DNA of 44,692 bases from Candidatus Rokubacteria bacterium 13_1_40CM_69_27 (lineage in GTDB: Bacteria; Methylomirabilota; Methylomirabilia; Rokubacteriales; CSP1-6). Shown in pieces: positions 33,975 through 41,567 of the stretch (positions within the stretch are counted from its first letter, which is position 1; each line of letters starts with the position of its first letter). A program made the position numbers and the translations under genes. The stretch spans positions 1 through 44,692 of the forward strand of contig MNEF01000020.1 of NCBI GenBank assembly GCA_001917535.1, read 5' to 3'. The notes below the pieces were generated by a model. The model was not told the DNA's origin. It saw nothing but the letters and a program-made list of their open reading frames with translations, and ran no database searches.

Positions 33975-36525
33975 AGCTAGGAGCGTCGGCGAACGGTCGC
34001 GCGGCCATGGCCTCGGCCGGCTGGCCGAACGCCGACTCGACGACGATCGGCTCCTTGAACGTGAAGAGCGGGATCCGCTCGGGTCCCACGCGGGGCGGTT
34101 TGCCTTGCCGCCGGAGCTCGAGTCCTTTGAGGATCTTCTCCGGCACGATGGGAATCTCGTCGATCCGCACGCCGACGGCGTCGTAGACGGCGTTGGCGAT
34201 CGCAGGGATCACGGGGAGCAGCGGCCCCTGGCCCGCCTCCTTGGCGCCGAACGGGCCCTCGGGGTCGTCGGTCTCCACCAGGATCGTATGGATCTCGGGC
34301 GTCTCCAGCGTGGTGGGGCTCTTGTACTCGAGCATCGAGGGGTTCTTGTGCAGGCCCTTGCGGAAGATCTGCGCCTCCATGAGCGCCTCGCCGATGCCCA
34401 TGTAGACCGAGCCCTCGACCTGGCCTTCCACCAGCAGCGGGTTCAGCGCGCGTCCGATGTCGTGGGCGATCCATACGTCGTGGAGCTCGACCTCGCCCGA
34501 CTCCTCGTCCACCGTGAGGTCGACGACGCACGCCGAGTAGGAGTAGCACGGCGAGGGCCCCACGCCGCCGCCCTTGTACTTGCCCGCGCGCTTGGGCGGC
34601 GCATACGAGCCGGCGAACGCCAGCACGCCGTGCATCGACTCGGCCAGCTCGACCGCCTGGGCGAACGGGATCGCCTTGTCCCAGTCGTCGGGCACGCCGA
34701 CCTTGCGGTCGCGGAACGCGAGGCGCTGCGGCGCCACCCCGAGCTTCCGTCCTGTCGCCTCCGCGATCGCGCCCTTGAGCCGCTCGGCGGCCTGGATGGC
34801 CGCCGTGCCGCACATCAGCGTCACCCGTGAGGAGTAGGAGCCGAGATCGACGGGCGTGAGATCGGTGTCGGCGGCGTGCACGCGGATGTCTTTGGGATCG
34901 ATGCCCAGGATTTCGGCGGGCAGGTAGGCGAGGATCGAGTCCGAGCCCTGGCCGATGTCGGTGGCCCCGCAGAGCACCGCGATGCCGCCGCCGCGGTCCG
35001 CCCGGAGGAGCACGCCAGAGTGGGGCATGCTGTTCCAGTAGATGGCCGTGCCCGCCCCCGTCAGATAGGCCGAGCAGGCGATGCCGATTCCCCGCTTTTT
35101 ATCGGAGGGGGCGGACGTTACGGCCCCCTCCGAGGCCTCCCCCAGGACGGGTTGCGCCGGCAAAGCCGGCGGTCGACACCATCCCTTCCACTTCCGGCGC
35201 CAGCCCGAGGCCTCGACGACCTTGTCGATGCACTCGCCGAGCCCGATGGTCGTGACCGTGAGATGGTTGGCCGTCTTGGTGAAGGGCTCGTGCAGGATCC
35301 GCTTGCGCATCTCGGCGGGGTCGAGCCCGAGCTGCTCGGCGGCCTTATCGATCTGGCACTCCAGGGCGAAGCGCGGCTGGGGCGTGCCGTGGCCCCGCTT
35401 GGGGCCGCAGGGGGGCTTGTTGGTGAAGATGCGCGCGCCCTCGAACTTGTAGACGGGAATCTTGTACGTCACCGGATTGATGACGCCCGTGTAGAACACG
35501 GAGGCCACGCCGTAGGAGCCGTAGGCGCCGCCGTCGAGCCAGGTCTTCAGGTGGCAGCCGGTGATGCCGCCGTCCTGGGTAAAGCCGGTCTTGATCCACA
35601 TCAGCACCGGGTGCCGGCCGCGGTGGATATAGAAGACCTCCTCGCGCGTGCAGGCGATCTTCACCGGGCGGCCGGTGAGCTGCGAGAGCTTGCACGCCGC
35701 GATCTCGTGGGCGAAGGGATCGAGCTTGCCCCCGAAGGCCCCGCCCACGGCGGTGGCGATCACGCGGATGTGGGCCGCCGGCACGTCGAGGATCTTGGCC
35801 AGCAGCCGGTGGACGTAGTGCGGGGTCTGCGTGGACGACCAGAGCGTCAGCTTACCGTCCGGGCCCCAGGCGGCGACCGCCGCGTGCTGCTCCATCGGCA
35901 GGTGCGTGTTGCCCTCGAAGAAGAAGACGTCCTCGCGCACCAGATCCGCCCGGGCGAAGGCGGCCTCGACGTCGCCGAACTGGAGGGACACGTTCTTGTG
36001 GACGTTGGGGCCGTCGCCGTACTCGTGGATGCGGACCTCGGGGTGCCCCAGCGACTCCTCGATGGACATGAGCGACGCGAGCGGCTCGTACTCCACGTCG
36101 ATCAGCTCGCACGCGCGGGCCGCCGTCTCCTCGTCCGCCGCGGCCACCGCCGCCACGGCGTCGCCCACCATCCGGACCTTCTCCGTGCAGAGCGCCTCCT
36201 CGTCCTGGGAGACGGGCAGGATGCCGAACTTCACCCGGGGCAGGTCCCAGCCGGTGATGACCGCGTAGACGCCCGGCAGCGCCCGGGCGCGGGTGGTGTC
36301 GATGCGCCGGATCAGGGCGTGCGGGTGCGGGGATCTCAAGATTTTGCCGTAAGCCATGCGGGGCAGGAAGAGGTCGTCGGCGTACTTCGTCTCGCCGGTG
36401 ACCTTCGCCCACGCGTCGATCTTGGGGAGCGGCCGGCCGATGACCGAGAACTCGTGCTTTTCCATCGAAGGGGGCTTCGCCCCCTCCGAGAGCATCGATC
36501 GCGACGGGTCCGGGGTCGTACCCAT
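33958..36525 (-). CDS. hcrA: 4-hydroxybenzoyl-CoA reductase, molybdenum alpha subunit
   Basis: This is an 855-residue molybdopterin subunit that would remove the phenolic hydroxyl from 4-hydroxybenzoyl-CoA to give benzoyl-CoA with HcrB and HcrC. Visible are the first domain (GRPLPKIDAWAKVTGETKYA), TAVGGAFGGKLDPFAHEIA for the cofactor, PPCGPKRGHGTPQPRFALEC, VLCGATDIGQGSDSILAYLP, LGSYSSRVTLMCGTAA and the C-terminal FGAKEAGQGPLLPVIPAIAN with the catalytic Glu. The CO-dehydrogenase CSFR motif is absent. It is about 80 residues longer than usual because of two insertions: residues 13-20 (palindrome at 36466-36488) and about 451-475 (repeat at 35101-35175), both in frame. The ATG at 36525 follows AGGAGG, 10 bases after hcrC. 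Confidence 0.88.
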   Translation of the reverse strand: MGTTPDPSRSMLSEGAKPPSMEKHEFSVIGRPLPKIDAWAKVTGETKYADDLFLPRMAYGKILRSPHPHALIRRIDTTRARALPGVYAVITGWDLPRVKFGILPVSQDEEALCTEKVRMVGDAVAAVAAADEETAARACELIDVEYEPLASLMSIEESLGHPEVRIHEYGDGPNVHKNVSLQFGDVEAAFARADLVREDVFFFEGNTHLPMEQHAAVAAWGPDGKLTLWSSTQTPHYVHRLLAKILDVPAAHIRVIATAVGGAFGGKLDPFAHEIAACKLSQLTGRPVKIACTREEVFYIHRGRHPVLMWIKTGFTQDGGITGCHLKTWLDGGAYGSYGVASVFYTGVINPVTYKIPVYKFEGARIFTNKPPCGPKRGHGTPQPRFALECQIDKAAEQLGLDPAEMRKRILHEPFTKTANHLTVTTIGLGECIDKVVEASGWRRKWKGWCRPPALPAQPVLGEASEGAVTSAPSDKKRGIGIACSAYLTGAGTAIYWNSMPHSGVLLRADRGGGIAVLCGATDIGQGSDSILAYLPAEILGIDPKDIRVHAADTDLTPVDLGSYSSRVTLMCGTAAIQAAERLKGAIAEATGRKLGVAPQRLAFRDRKVGVPDDWDKAIPFAQAVELAESMHGVLAFAGSYAPPKRAGKYKGGGVGPSPCYSYSACVVDLTVDEESGEVELHDVWIAHDIGRALNPLLVEGQVEGSVYMGIGEALMEAQIFRKGLHKNPSMLEYKSPTTLETPEIHTILVETDDPEGPFGAKEAGQGPLLPVIPAIANAVYDAVGVRIDEIPIVPEKILKGLELRRQGKPPRVGPERIPLFTFKEPIVVESAFGQPAEAMAARPFADAPSSGDSR
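35101..35175 (+). repeat. palindromic repeat inserted in frame in hcrA (copy B)
   Basis: TCGGAGGGGGC and GCCCCCTCCGA arms enclose a 10-base loop, followed by CCTCCCCCAGGA, GGGTTGCGCCGGC and GCCGGC/GCCGGC. The first 33 bases equal the intergenic copy at 18150-18223 in reverse. In hcrA it encodes roughly PALPAQPVLGEASEGAVTSA within GWRRKWKG...KKRGIGIACS, a place where no such stretch is expected. The frame is kept open through the element. Confidence 0.85.
36466..36488. repeat. short palindrome in the 5' end of hcrA
   Basis: CGAAGGGGGC and GCCCCCTCCG flank TTC. The arms match the outer arms of the 75-base repeat except for one base, so this looks like a minimal member of the same family. It encodes SEGAKPPS between the ribosome-site-proximal ATG (36525) and the MEKHEFSVIG (36465) where HcrA homology begins. 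Confidence 0.65.
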
Positions 36526-36535
36526 CGTTGTCCTC

Positions 36536-37024
36536 CTAGCGACCCGCGGCCGGCTGGCGGCCCATGCGAAGGGCGGCGAGCTCGACGGCATCGAGGATCT
36601 TGGTGTAACCGGTGCAGCGGCAGAGGTTGCCGGCCAGCGCCTCCTTGATCTCGGTGCGGGTCGGCACAGGGTTGTCCTCGAGGAGCCTCTGGGCCGTGAG
36701 GAGGATCCCCGGCGTGCAGTAGCCGCACTGGGCGGCGCCCAGCTCGGCGAAGGCCTGCTGGAGGGGATGGAGCGTGCTGCCCTCGGCCATGCCTTCTACC
36801 GTGGTGATCGCGCGCCCCTCCATCTCCACCGGCAGCGCCAGGCAGGAGAGCACCGGTTCTCCCTCCACCAGCACCGTGCAGGTGCCGCACTCGCCCAGCT
36901 CGCACCCGTGCTTGGTCCCTGTCAGGCCCAGGTCCTCCCGAAGGACCTCGAGGAGCGTCTTGTGGACCGGCACGAGCACTTCGTGGGTCTCACCGTTGAC
37001 GGTCAGGCTCAGGCGCGTCTTCAT
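36536..37024 (-). CDS. hcrC: 4-hydroxybenzoyl-CoA reductase, [2Fe-2S] gamma subunit
   Basis: This 162-residue iron-sulfur subunit passes electrons between the other two subunits. The plant-type cluster is bound by Cys41, Cys46, Cys49 and Cys61 (KHGCELGECGTCTVLVEG, then LSCLALP). The second, helical cluster domain uses Cys100, Cys103, Cys135 and Cys137 (QCGYCTPGILLTA and GNLCRCTGYTKI). All eight are present. The family alone could also serve CO or aldehyde dehydrogenases, but linkage to hcrA and hcrB fixes the role. The ATG at 37024 begins the operon, just downstream of an AT-rich promoter gap. Confidence 0.88.
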   Translation of the reverse strand: MKTRLSLTVNGETHEVLVPVHKTLLEVLREDLGLTGTKHGCELGECGTCTVLVEGEPVLSCLALPVEMEGRAITTVEGMAEGSTLHPLQQAFAELGAAQCGYCTPGILLTAQRLLEDNPVPTRTEIKEALAGNLCRCTGYTKILDAVELAALRMGRQPAAGR

Positions 37025-37126
37025 AGGCTCCGCCGTGGAGTTTATCAGGGCTTAATATGACTTTAAAAATACTGAATCGGCGCCGGGCCGTCAAGGCATT
37101 AGGATAACGGCCCTGGGGGGTGGCCA
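37025..37126. promoter_or_regulatory. AT-rich divergent gap upstream of the hcr/box operon
   Basis: A 30-base AT-rich island (about 37041-37076, including TTAATATGA and TTTAAAAATACTG) stands out in GC-rich surroundings and must hold the promoter of the seven-gene minus-strand operon. Candidate -10 boxes TATTAA and GATAAA occur in that direction, but no convincing -35 is paired with them. It is a likely site for the XRE/cupin regulator. Confidence 0.45.
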
Positions 37127-37360
37127 ATGCCCTACGCGCGGACCCAGGACGGGGTGCGGATCTATTACGAGCAGCACGGCCGCGGCACGCCGCTGGTGCT
37201 CGCTTACGGCATCGGCGGCAACGCCGACATGTGGGACGTCAACCGCGAGGCCCTGGCCGGGCACCACCGGCTCGTCCTCTGGGAGCCCCGGGGCCATGCG
37301 CGTTCGGACAGCCCCGAGGACCCCGCCAGGTACTCCTTCGCCCACTGGGTGCTCGATCTC
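37127..37360 (+). pseudogene. alpha/beta hydrolase, N-terminal fragment
   Basis: The first 78 residues of an alpha/beta-hydrolase-fold enzyme are intact: MPYARTQDGVRIYYEQHGRG, LVLAYGIGGNADMWDVN (oxyanion region) and LWEPRGHARSDSPED, up to SFAHWVLDLK. The nucleophile elbow and the rest are missing. After about 37360 the sequence is the opposite-strand end of another truncated gene. The usual protein is about 260-280 residues. A deletion removed the last 70% of the gene. Confidence 0.8.
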
Positions 37361-37511
37361 AAGTCTCGAGCGGCGCGAAGTTCCGGGGCGGCCCCAGGCT
37401 CACCGCGTGTCGGCCCGCCTCCAGCTGGAGCACGACGTTGGTGCGGCCGTGGGGAGCGCCGTCGATGATCACCTCGCGCGACCCGGCGAAGCGGACGAGC
37501 ACGTACTCCAT
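37359..37511 (-). CDS. small PEGA-like protein, C-terminally truncated
   Basis: A 50-residue reading starts at an ATG after GGAGG and gives MEYVLVRFAGSREVIIDGAP, HGRTNVVLQLEAGRHAVSLG and PPRNFAPLET. It matches the N-terminal two thirds of small single-domain PEGA-like proteins (usually about 70-80 residues, with a further beta strand after the N-[FY]-x-P). It stops at the same place where the convergent alpha/beta-hydrolase fragment breaks off, so the C-terminus was probably lost in the same deletion. It may be non-functional. Confidence 0.6.
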   Translation of the reverse strand: MEYVLVRFAGSREVIIDGAPHGRTNVVLQLEAGRHAVSLGPPRNFAPLET

Positions 37512-37541
37512 CCCCAGACCTCCGACCCGCGGCCGAGGCGA

Positions 37542-38168
37542 CTAGCCGGGCTTCTTCTTCGTCTTGGGGCGCCCGTGGCTCTGGAGCCCGCGCTCCCAGA
37601 GATACTCCTTCTCGCCCAGCTGCTTGCCGACCCAGCGGCCCAGCACGAAGAAGACGTCGCTGAGGCGGTTGACGTAGCGGAGCGGCCACTCGCCGATCGG
37701 CTCCGCCCGCGAGAGCTTCAGGATCTCGCGCTCGGCGCGGCGGCAGACGGTGCGCGCCTGGTGCAGAAAGGCGCCGATCCTTCCGCCTCCGGGCAGCGTG
37801 AACGATTTCAAGGGGAGGAGGTCCTTCTGGCAGTGGTCCATCAGGCGCTCGAGGGCCGTCACCTGCTCCTCGCCCACCTTGAACATGCCCTCGTAGGCGG
37901 CCTCGGGGGGCGTGGCCAGCTCGCTCCCGAGATCGAAGAGCTCGTTCTGGATCTTCCGCAAGACCTCGTCGAGCCAGCGGTGGTGCTCGCCCTCCGACAG
38001 GCGCTCCTCGTTGAAGGTGCGCACGATGCCGACGATGGCGTTGAGCTCGTCGATGGTGCCGTAGGCGATGATGCGGGGCGAATCCTTGGGCACGCGCCGG
38101 CCGCCGACCAGCGCCGTCTCGCCTCTGTCGCCGGTGCGGGTGTAGACGCGGGTGATGCTGATGGGCAT
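37542..38168 (-). CDS. cob(I)yrinic acid a,c-diamide adenosyltransferase (PduO type)
   Basis: This 208-residue enzyme moves the adenosyl group of ATP to cob(I)alamin, making coenzyme B12. The PduO-type N-terminus VYTRTGDRGETALVGGRRVP (ATP site), the AYGTIDELNAIVG helix and ARTVCRRAEREI with FFVLGRWVGKQLGEKEYLW near the end are all present. It has a Lys-rich tail. The ATG at 38168 is chosen because it follows CGGAGG and starts five residues before the ATP motif. No B12-dependent mutase is in the window. Confidence 0.9.
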   Translation of the reverse strand: MPISITRVYTRTGDRGETALVGGRRVPKDSPRIIAYGTIDELNAIVGIVRTFNEERLSEGEHHRWLDEVLRKIQNELFDLGSELATPPEAAYEGMFKVGEEQVTALERLMDHCQKDLLPLKSFTLPGGGRIGAFLHQARTVCRRAEREILKLSRAEPIGEWPLRYVNRLSDVFFVLGRWVGKQLGEKEYLWERGLQSHGRPKTKKKPG

Positions 38169-38289
38169 GGTGGCCTCCGTGTGACCCGCTATTTTACTTG
38201 GAACGCCGTCGGGCCTCGAAATCGACGAGACGGCCGCCGCGGCCCCCATTCTGCTTGATCGGGAGGCGGGGCTCGGGGATCATCTCCGC

Positions 38290-39471
38290 GTGAGACATCG
38301 CGCCCGCGCCGTGCTGGGTACCGCCGCCGGCGCCCACTTCCTGCACGACGGCTTCTCCGACATTCTCTACGTCCTGCTTCCACTCTGGGCCGCGGAGTTC
38401 CGGCTGAGCTTCGCCCAGGTCGGGATGATCCGTACGGCGTACACGGGCGGCATGGCGCTCTTTCAGATTCCCGCCGGCTTCCTCGCCGAGCGGTGGGGGG
38501 AGCGCCGCCTGCTGGCCGCGGGCACCGCGGTCACGGCGCTGGGCTTCGTGGCGGCCGCCTGGGCCGGCGGCTTCGCGTCGCTGCTGGCGATTCTGCTGCT
38601 GGCCGGGCTGGGCTCGGGCGTCCAGCATCCGCTCTCCTCCTCGCTCGTGTCCAAGGCCTTCGAAACGGGTGGCCGGCGCGCCGCGCTGGGGACCTACAAC
38701 GTCTCGGGGGACCTGGGGAAGGTCGCCGTCCCAGCCGCCGTCGGGTTGGCAGCGAGCCTCGTGGGCTGGCGCGCCGCCGGCGCCGCCTACGGCATCCTCG
38801 GTCTCATCGCGGCGCTGGCCCTCTTCGCCATCCTGGCCCGGCTCGCGGCGGGTGACGGCGAGCCGGCCACGCACCGCGACACCGCGCGTGAAAACGGCTG
38901 GGGGATCCGCGACCCGCGCGGCTTCGGTGCGCTGGCCGCGATCGGCATGATCGACACCGCCACCCGCACCGGGTTCCTCACCTTCCTGCCCTTCGTGCTG
39001 ATCGCCAAGGGCCTCACCGTCGCCGGCGTCGGGGGCGCGTTCGCCCTGCTGTTCGCCGGCGGCGCCACGGGGAAGTTCGCCTGCGGCCTGCTGGCCGAGC
39101 GGCTGGGAGTGATCCGCACGGTGGTCCTCACAGAAGCCGCGACGGCGGCGGGCATCGTCACGGTGGTGGCGGGGACGCTACCCCTGGCCCTGGCGGTGCT
39201 CTTCCCGCTCGGAGTCGCGCTGAACGGCACCTCCTCGGTGCTCTACGGCACCGTGGCGGACCTCGTCATGCCCGAGCGCCGCTCGCGGGCGTACGGTCTC
39301 TACTACACGCTCAGCATCGGCTCCTCGTCGCTGGCGCCGGTCGTCTACGGCCTGGTGAGCGACGCGGCTGGGGTCAGCGCCACGCTCACGATCGTCGGCC
39401 TTCTGGTGCTGGTGACGATCCCGCTCTGCCTGCTGCTCCGGGCCGCCGTCACCGCCCCGGCCGGCGCCTGA
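38290..39471 (+). CDS. MFS transporter
   Basis: This is a 393-residue major-facilitator protein with about twelve membrane helices. Family signs are the loop 2-3 region AGFLAERWGERRLLAAG and its counterpart ACGLLAERLGVIRTVVL in the second half. N-terminal AGAHFLHDGFSDILYVLLPL resembles fosmidomycin-resistance-like (Fsr) members. The substrate is unknown. It starts at a GTG at 38290. It is divergent from the adenosyltransferase and convergent with lapA. Confidence 0.85.
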   Translation: MRHRARAVLGTAAGAHFLHDGFSDILYVLLPLWAAEFRLSFAQVGMIRTAYTGGMALFQIPAGFLAERWGERRLLAAGTAVTALGFVAAAWAGGFASLLAILLLAGLGSGVQHPLSSSLVSKAFETGGRRAALGTYNVSGDLGKVAVPAAVGLAASLVGWRAAGAAYGILGLIAALALFAILARLAAGDGEPATHRDTARENGWGIRDPRGFGALAAIGMIDTATRTGFLTFLPFVLIAKGLTVAGVGGAFALLFAGGATGKFACGLLAERLGVIRTVVLTEAATAAGIVTVVAGTLPLALAVLFPLGVALNGTSSVLYGTVADLVMPERRSRAYGLYYTLSIGSSSLAPVVYGLVSDAAGVSATLTIVGLLVLVTIPLCLLLRAAVTAPAGA

Positions 39472-39477
39472 GGCGCC
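39463..39477. terminator. short hairpin at the MFS gene stop
   Basis: GGCGCC (39463-39468) and GGCGCC (39472-39477), each self-complementary, flank the TGA stop and can pair into a 6-base stem. There is no T-run. Confidence 0.3.
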
Positions 39478-39508
39478 ACCCGGACGTGAGGCGGTCGGAC
39501 GCTCGGCT

Positions 39509-39784
39509 TCACTCGTAGCGATCGCCCGGAGGCTCGGACGGCGGAGGCGACGAGTTCGCGCTGCGGAGCCGACTCCGCGCGCGCCAGAGCCGAAACCAGA
39601 GCGGGATGCCCACGATGATGACGCCAGCGCCCAACGACAGCAGCACCACCGCGGCCACCGGTACCTGCTCGACCTGCCAGGCCAGGAAGCGGACGGTCAC
39701 CGCCGTCGTGTTCTGCATGGCGAAGATGGCGACAACGACCGCCACCAGCGCGACGAGCAGGTATCCCATGGGCGTGCCCCCCAT
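39509..39784 (-). CDS. LapA-domain membrane protein
   Basis: This small protein of about 91 residues has two membrane helices (GYLLVALVAVVVAIFAMQN and VAAVVLLSLGAGVIIVGIPL) around the conserved NTTAVTVRFLAWQVEQVP. This is the LapA/YciS pattern (DUF1049), found in inner-membrane proteins linked to envelope assembly. A polar Ser/Pro tail follows. The ATG at 39784 overlaps the stop of the upstream enolase-family fragment (TGATG); MGYLL at 39769 is an alternative. Confidence 0.75.
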   Translation of the reverse strand: MGGTPMGYLLVALVAVVVAIFAMQNTTAVTVRFLAWQVEQVPVAAVVLLSLGAGVIIVGIPLWFRLWRARSRLRSANSSPPPSEPPGDRYE

Positions 39785-40035
39785 CACGTCAGATAGAACG
39801 GTCGGGCCGTGGCGCGCTGGTACGGGTCGCGGGCCAGAACCTCGGGGTTGGGGTCGGCGCCCAGCCCCGGACGCTCGCCGACGGTGACGAAGCCATCACG
39901 GCAGCGGATTGGCTCGGCGAGGAGTGGCGCTTCCAGGTCCACCGGCGGAAACTCGATGTACGGCCACGGCGAAGGCGGCGTGGCCTCCCGCATCGGGATG
40001 GCCAGCGGCAGTGCGCGGACCTCGGTGATCTTCAT
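39784..40035 (-). pseudogene. mandelate racemase/enolase family, internally deleted
   Basis: The 83-residue reading joins the N-terminus of an enolase-superfamily protein (MKITEVRALPLAIPMREATP) to its C-terminal end (PPVDLEAPLLAEPIRCRDGF and ERPGLGADPNPEVLARD). The whole catalytic barrel, about 280 residues with the Lys and metal-binding acids, is missing. The fusion is in frame, so a stable but inactive peptide could still be made. A tail (PYQRATARPFYLT) follows. It sits between ubiD and lapA on the same strand. Confidence 0.75.
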
Positions 40036-40054
40036 CGCATCCCCCCCGCTCGCC

Positions 40055-41545
40055 CTACAAATCGCCCAGGCCGTACTCGGCCCAGCGCTCGCGCACGCGC
40101 GCCTCGTCCTCGGGCGCCGGCCGCACGGTCGGCGGGAAGCGCTCGTTGTCCCACTCGGGTCGCCGTGGGAACCTCCACGAGCGCGTGGCGTCGATGAGCA
40201 TGCGGTTCCAGAGGCCGGTGCCGAGCTGGTGGACGTCGCGGTCCTCGAACGGCGTGCTGGGATCGATCGGCGAGCCGAAGATGCCGGGGAAGACGACGAT
40301 GCCGTCCGTTCCCGCGTTCACCCGGTGGGCGAAGGCCCAGTCGATCTGCTCGTACGACGCGGGGTCGATGTCCTCTTCGACCACGATCACGTGCTTGTAG
40401 CGGAACTGGGCGGCGCTCGAGCCCCAGAGGGCGGCGGCGATCTGCTTGGGCTGGCCCTGATAGTGCTTGCAGATCTGCACGTGGATGTTCACGCCGTTGG
40501 TGATCGGGGGCACGTAGACGTCGCGGATGCCGGGGATGCCGGCGCCGCTGAGGATGTTCCAGGCGATCGCCGCCCGCTGGGTCGACGACATCACGCTGTT
40601 CTCGCTGTAGGAGCCCGGCAGGGTGCCCTCCAGGCAGCCGCGGAAGATCGGGTCGTTCCGGTGGGTGATGCAGGTGATCTGCATCGTCGGCCGGGGCGTC
40701 GGGAGGTCGGAGACGTAGCCCGTGAACTCCCCGAAAGGCCCCTCCAGCTCGTACGTCGCCGGATCGTCACTGACGAGCCCCTCGATGACGATCTCGGCCG
40801 TGGCCGGCACCTCGAGATCGACGGTCTCGCACCGCACCAGCTCCGCCGGCTCGCCGCGATAGGCCCCCATCACGTCCCACTCGCAGACGGCCGCCGGTAG
40901 CGGGGAGCCGGCCAGGAACGGCATGATCGGATCCCAGCCGATGACGCAGGCCACGGGCATGGGCTCGCCACGGGCGGAGTACTTGACGAAGTGCGCGCCC
41001 CAGTGCTGGCCACCCTTGATGAGCAGCATCGGCGTCGTGTTCTTCCGGCCGATCATCCCGCGGTAGAGGCCGACGTTCATGACGCGCGTGTCGGGATCGC
41101 GGGTGACGATCGCCGAGAAGGTGTGGATGTAGCGCCCGCCCTCGCGGTAGTGCCACCGGGGGACGGGGAACTCCGTCTGGTCGACGGCGTCGGCCCGGAC
41201 GATGTTCTCCTTGACGGGCCCCGTGCGGACGATCACGGGGGGGACGGTCTCGCGGTTCTTCCTCATGACGTGCTGGACGAGATCGGGGTTCGGGGCATCT
41301 TTGGGAAAGCCGAGCGCGAGCGCCAGCCGGCGCCGGTCGCCCAGGCCGCCCGTGAGGAGCTTCGTGCAGCGGCCCCGCCGATACCCCTTGATGTTCTCGA
41401 AGAGCAGCGCCGGCCCCTTCTTCTCGAGCACGCGCCGGGCGATGGCGCCCATCTCCCGGTCCCAGTCGACCTCGGCCTTGATGCGCCGCAGCTCCCCGTC
41501 CTTGTCGAGGAGCGCGATCCACTGCCGGAGGTCCATGAAACCCAT
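40055..41545 (-). CDS. UbiD-family (prenylated-FMN) decarboxylase
   Basis: This 496-residue UbiD-fold enzyme reversibly decarboxylates an aromatic or unsaturated acid using prenyl-FMN. The N-terminal MDLRQWIALLDKDGELRRI, central YIHTFSAIVTRDPDTRVMNV, VKYSARGEPMPVACVIGWDP and the signature ELEGPFGEFTGYVSDL, with the catalytic Glu/Arg region, are present; C-terminal IVVEEDIDPASYEQIDWAFA fits. The flavin prenyltransferase UbiX is not nearby. Substrates could be phenolic acids, linking it loosely to the hcr/box operon. The start is MGFMDL (41545) or MDLRQW (41536); neither has a strong ribosome site. Confidence 0.87.
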   Translation of the reverse strand: MGFMDLRQWIALLDKDGELRRIKAEVDWDREMGAIARRVLEKKGPALLFENIKGYRRGRCTKLLTGGLGDRRRLALALGFPKDAPNPDLVQHVMRKNRETVPPVIVRTGPVKENIVRADAVDQTEFPVPRWHYREGGRYIHTFSAIVTRDPDTRVMNVGLYRGMIGRKNTTPMLLIKGGQHWGAHFVKYSARGEPMPVACVIGWDPIMPFLAGSPLPAAVCEWDVMGAYRGEPAELVRCETVDLEVPATAEIVIEGLVSDDPATYELEGPFGEFTGYVSDLPTPRPTMQITCITHRNDPIFRGCLEGTLPGSYSENSVMSSTQRAAIAWNILSGAGIPGIRDVYVPPITNGVNIHVQICKHYQGQPKQIAAALWGSSAAQFRYKHVIVVEEDIDPASYEQIDWAFAHRVNAGTDGIVVFPGIFGSPIDPSTPFEDRDVHQLGTGLWNRMLIDATRSWRFPRRPEWDNERFPPTVRPAPEDEARVRERWAEYGLGDL

Positions 41546-41567
41546 CAGCGCTAACTTCCCGTCATCC

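Noticed and set aside
34876-36648. 590-codon plus-strand frame opposite hcrA
   Set aside because: Its frame is open only because of codon bias of hcrA on the other strand; no motif or ribosome site supports it.
32713-37024. Carbon monoxide or xanthine dehydrogenase as the identity of the three-subunit molybdenum enzyme
   Set aside because: The CO-dehydrogenase active-site CSFR motif is absent and the FAD subunit has the four-cysteine insertion typical of 4-hydroxybenzoyl-CoA reductase; linkage to box genes agrees.
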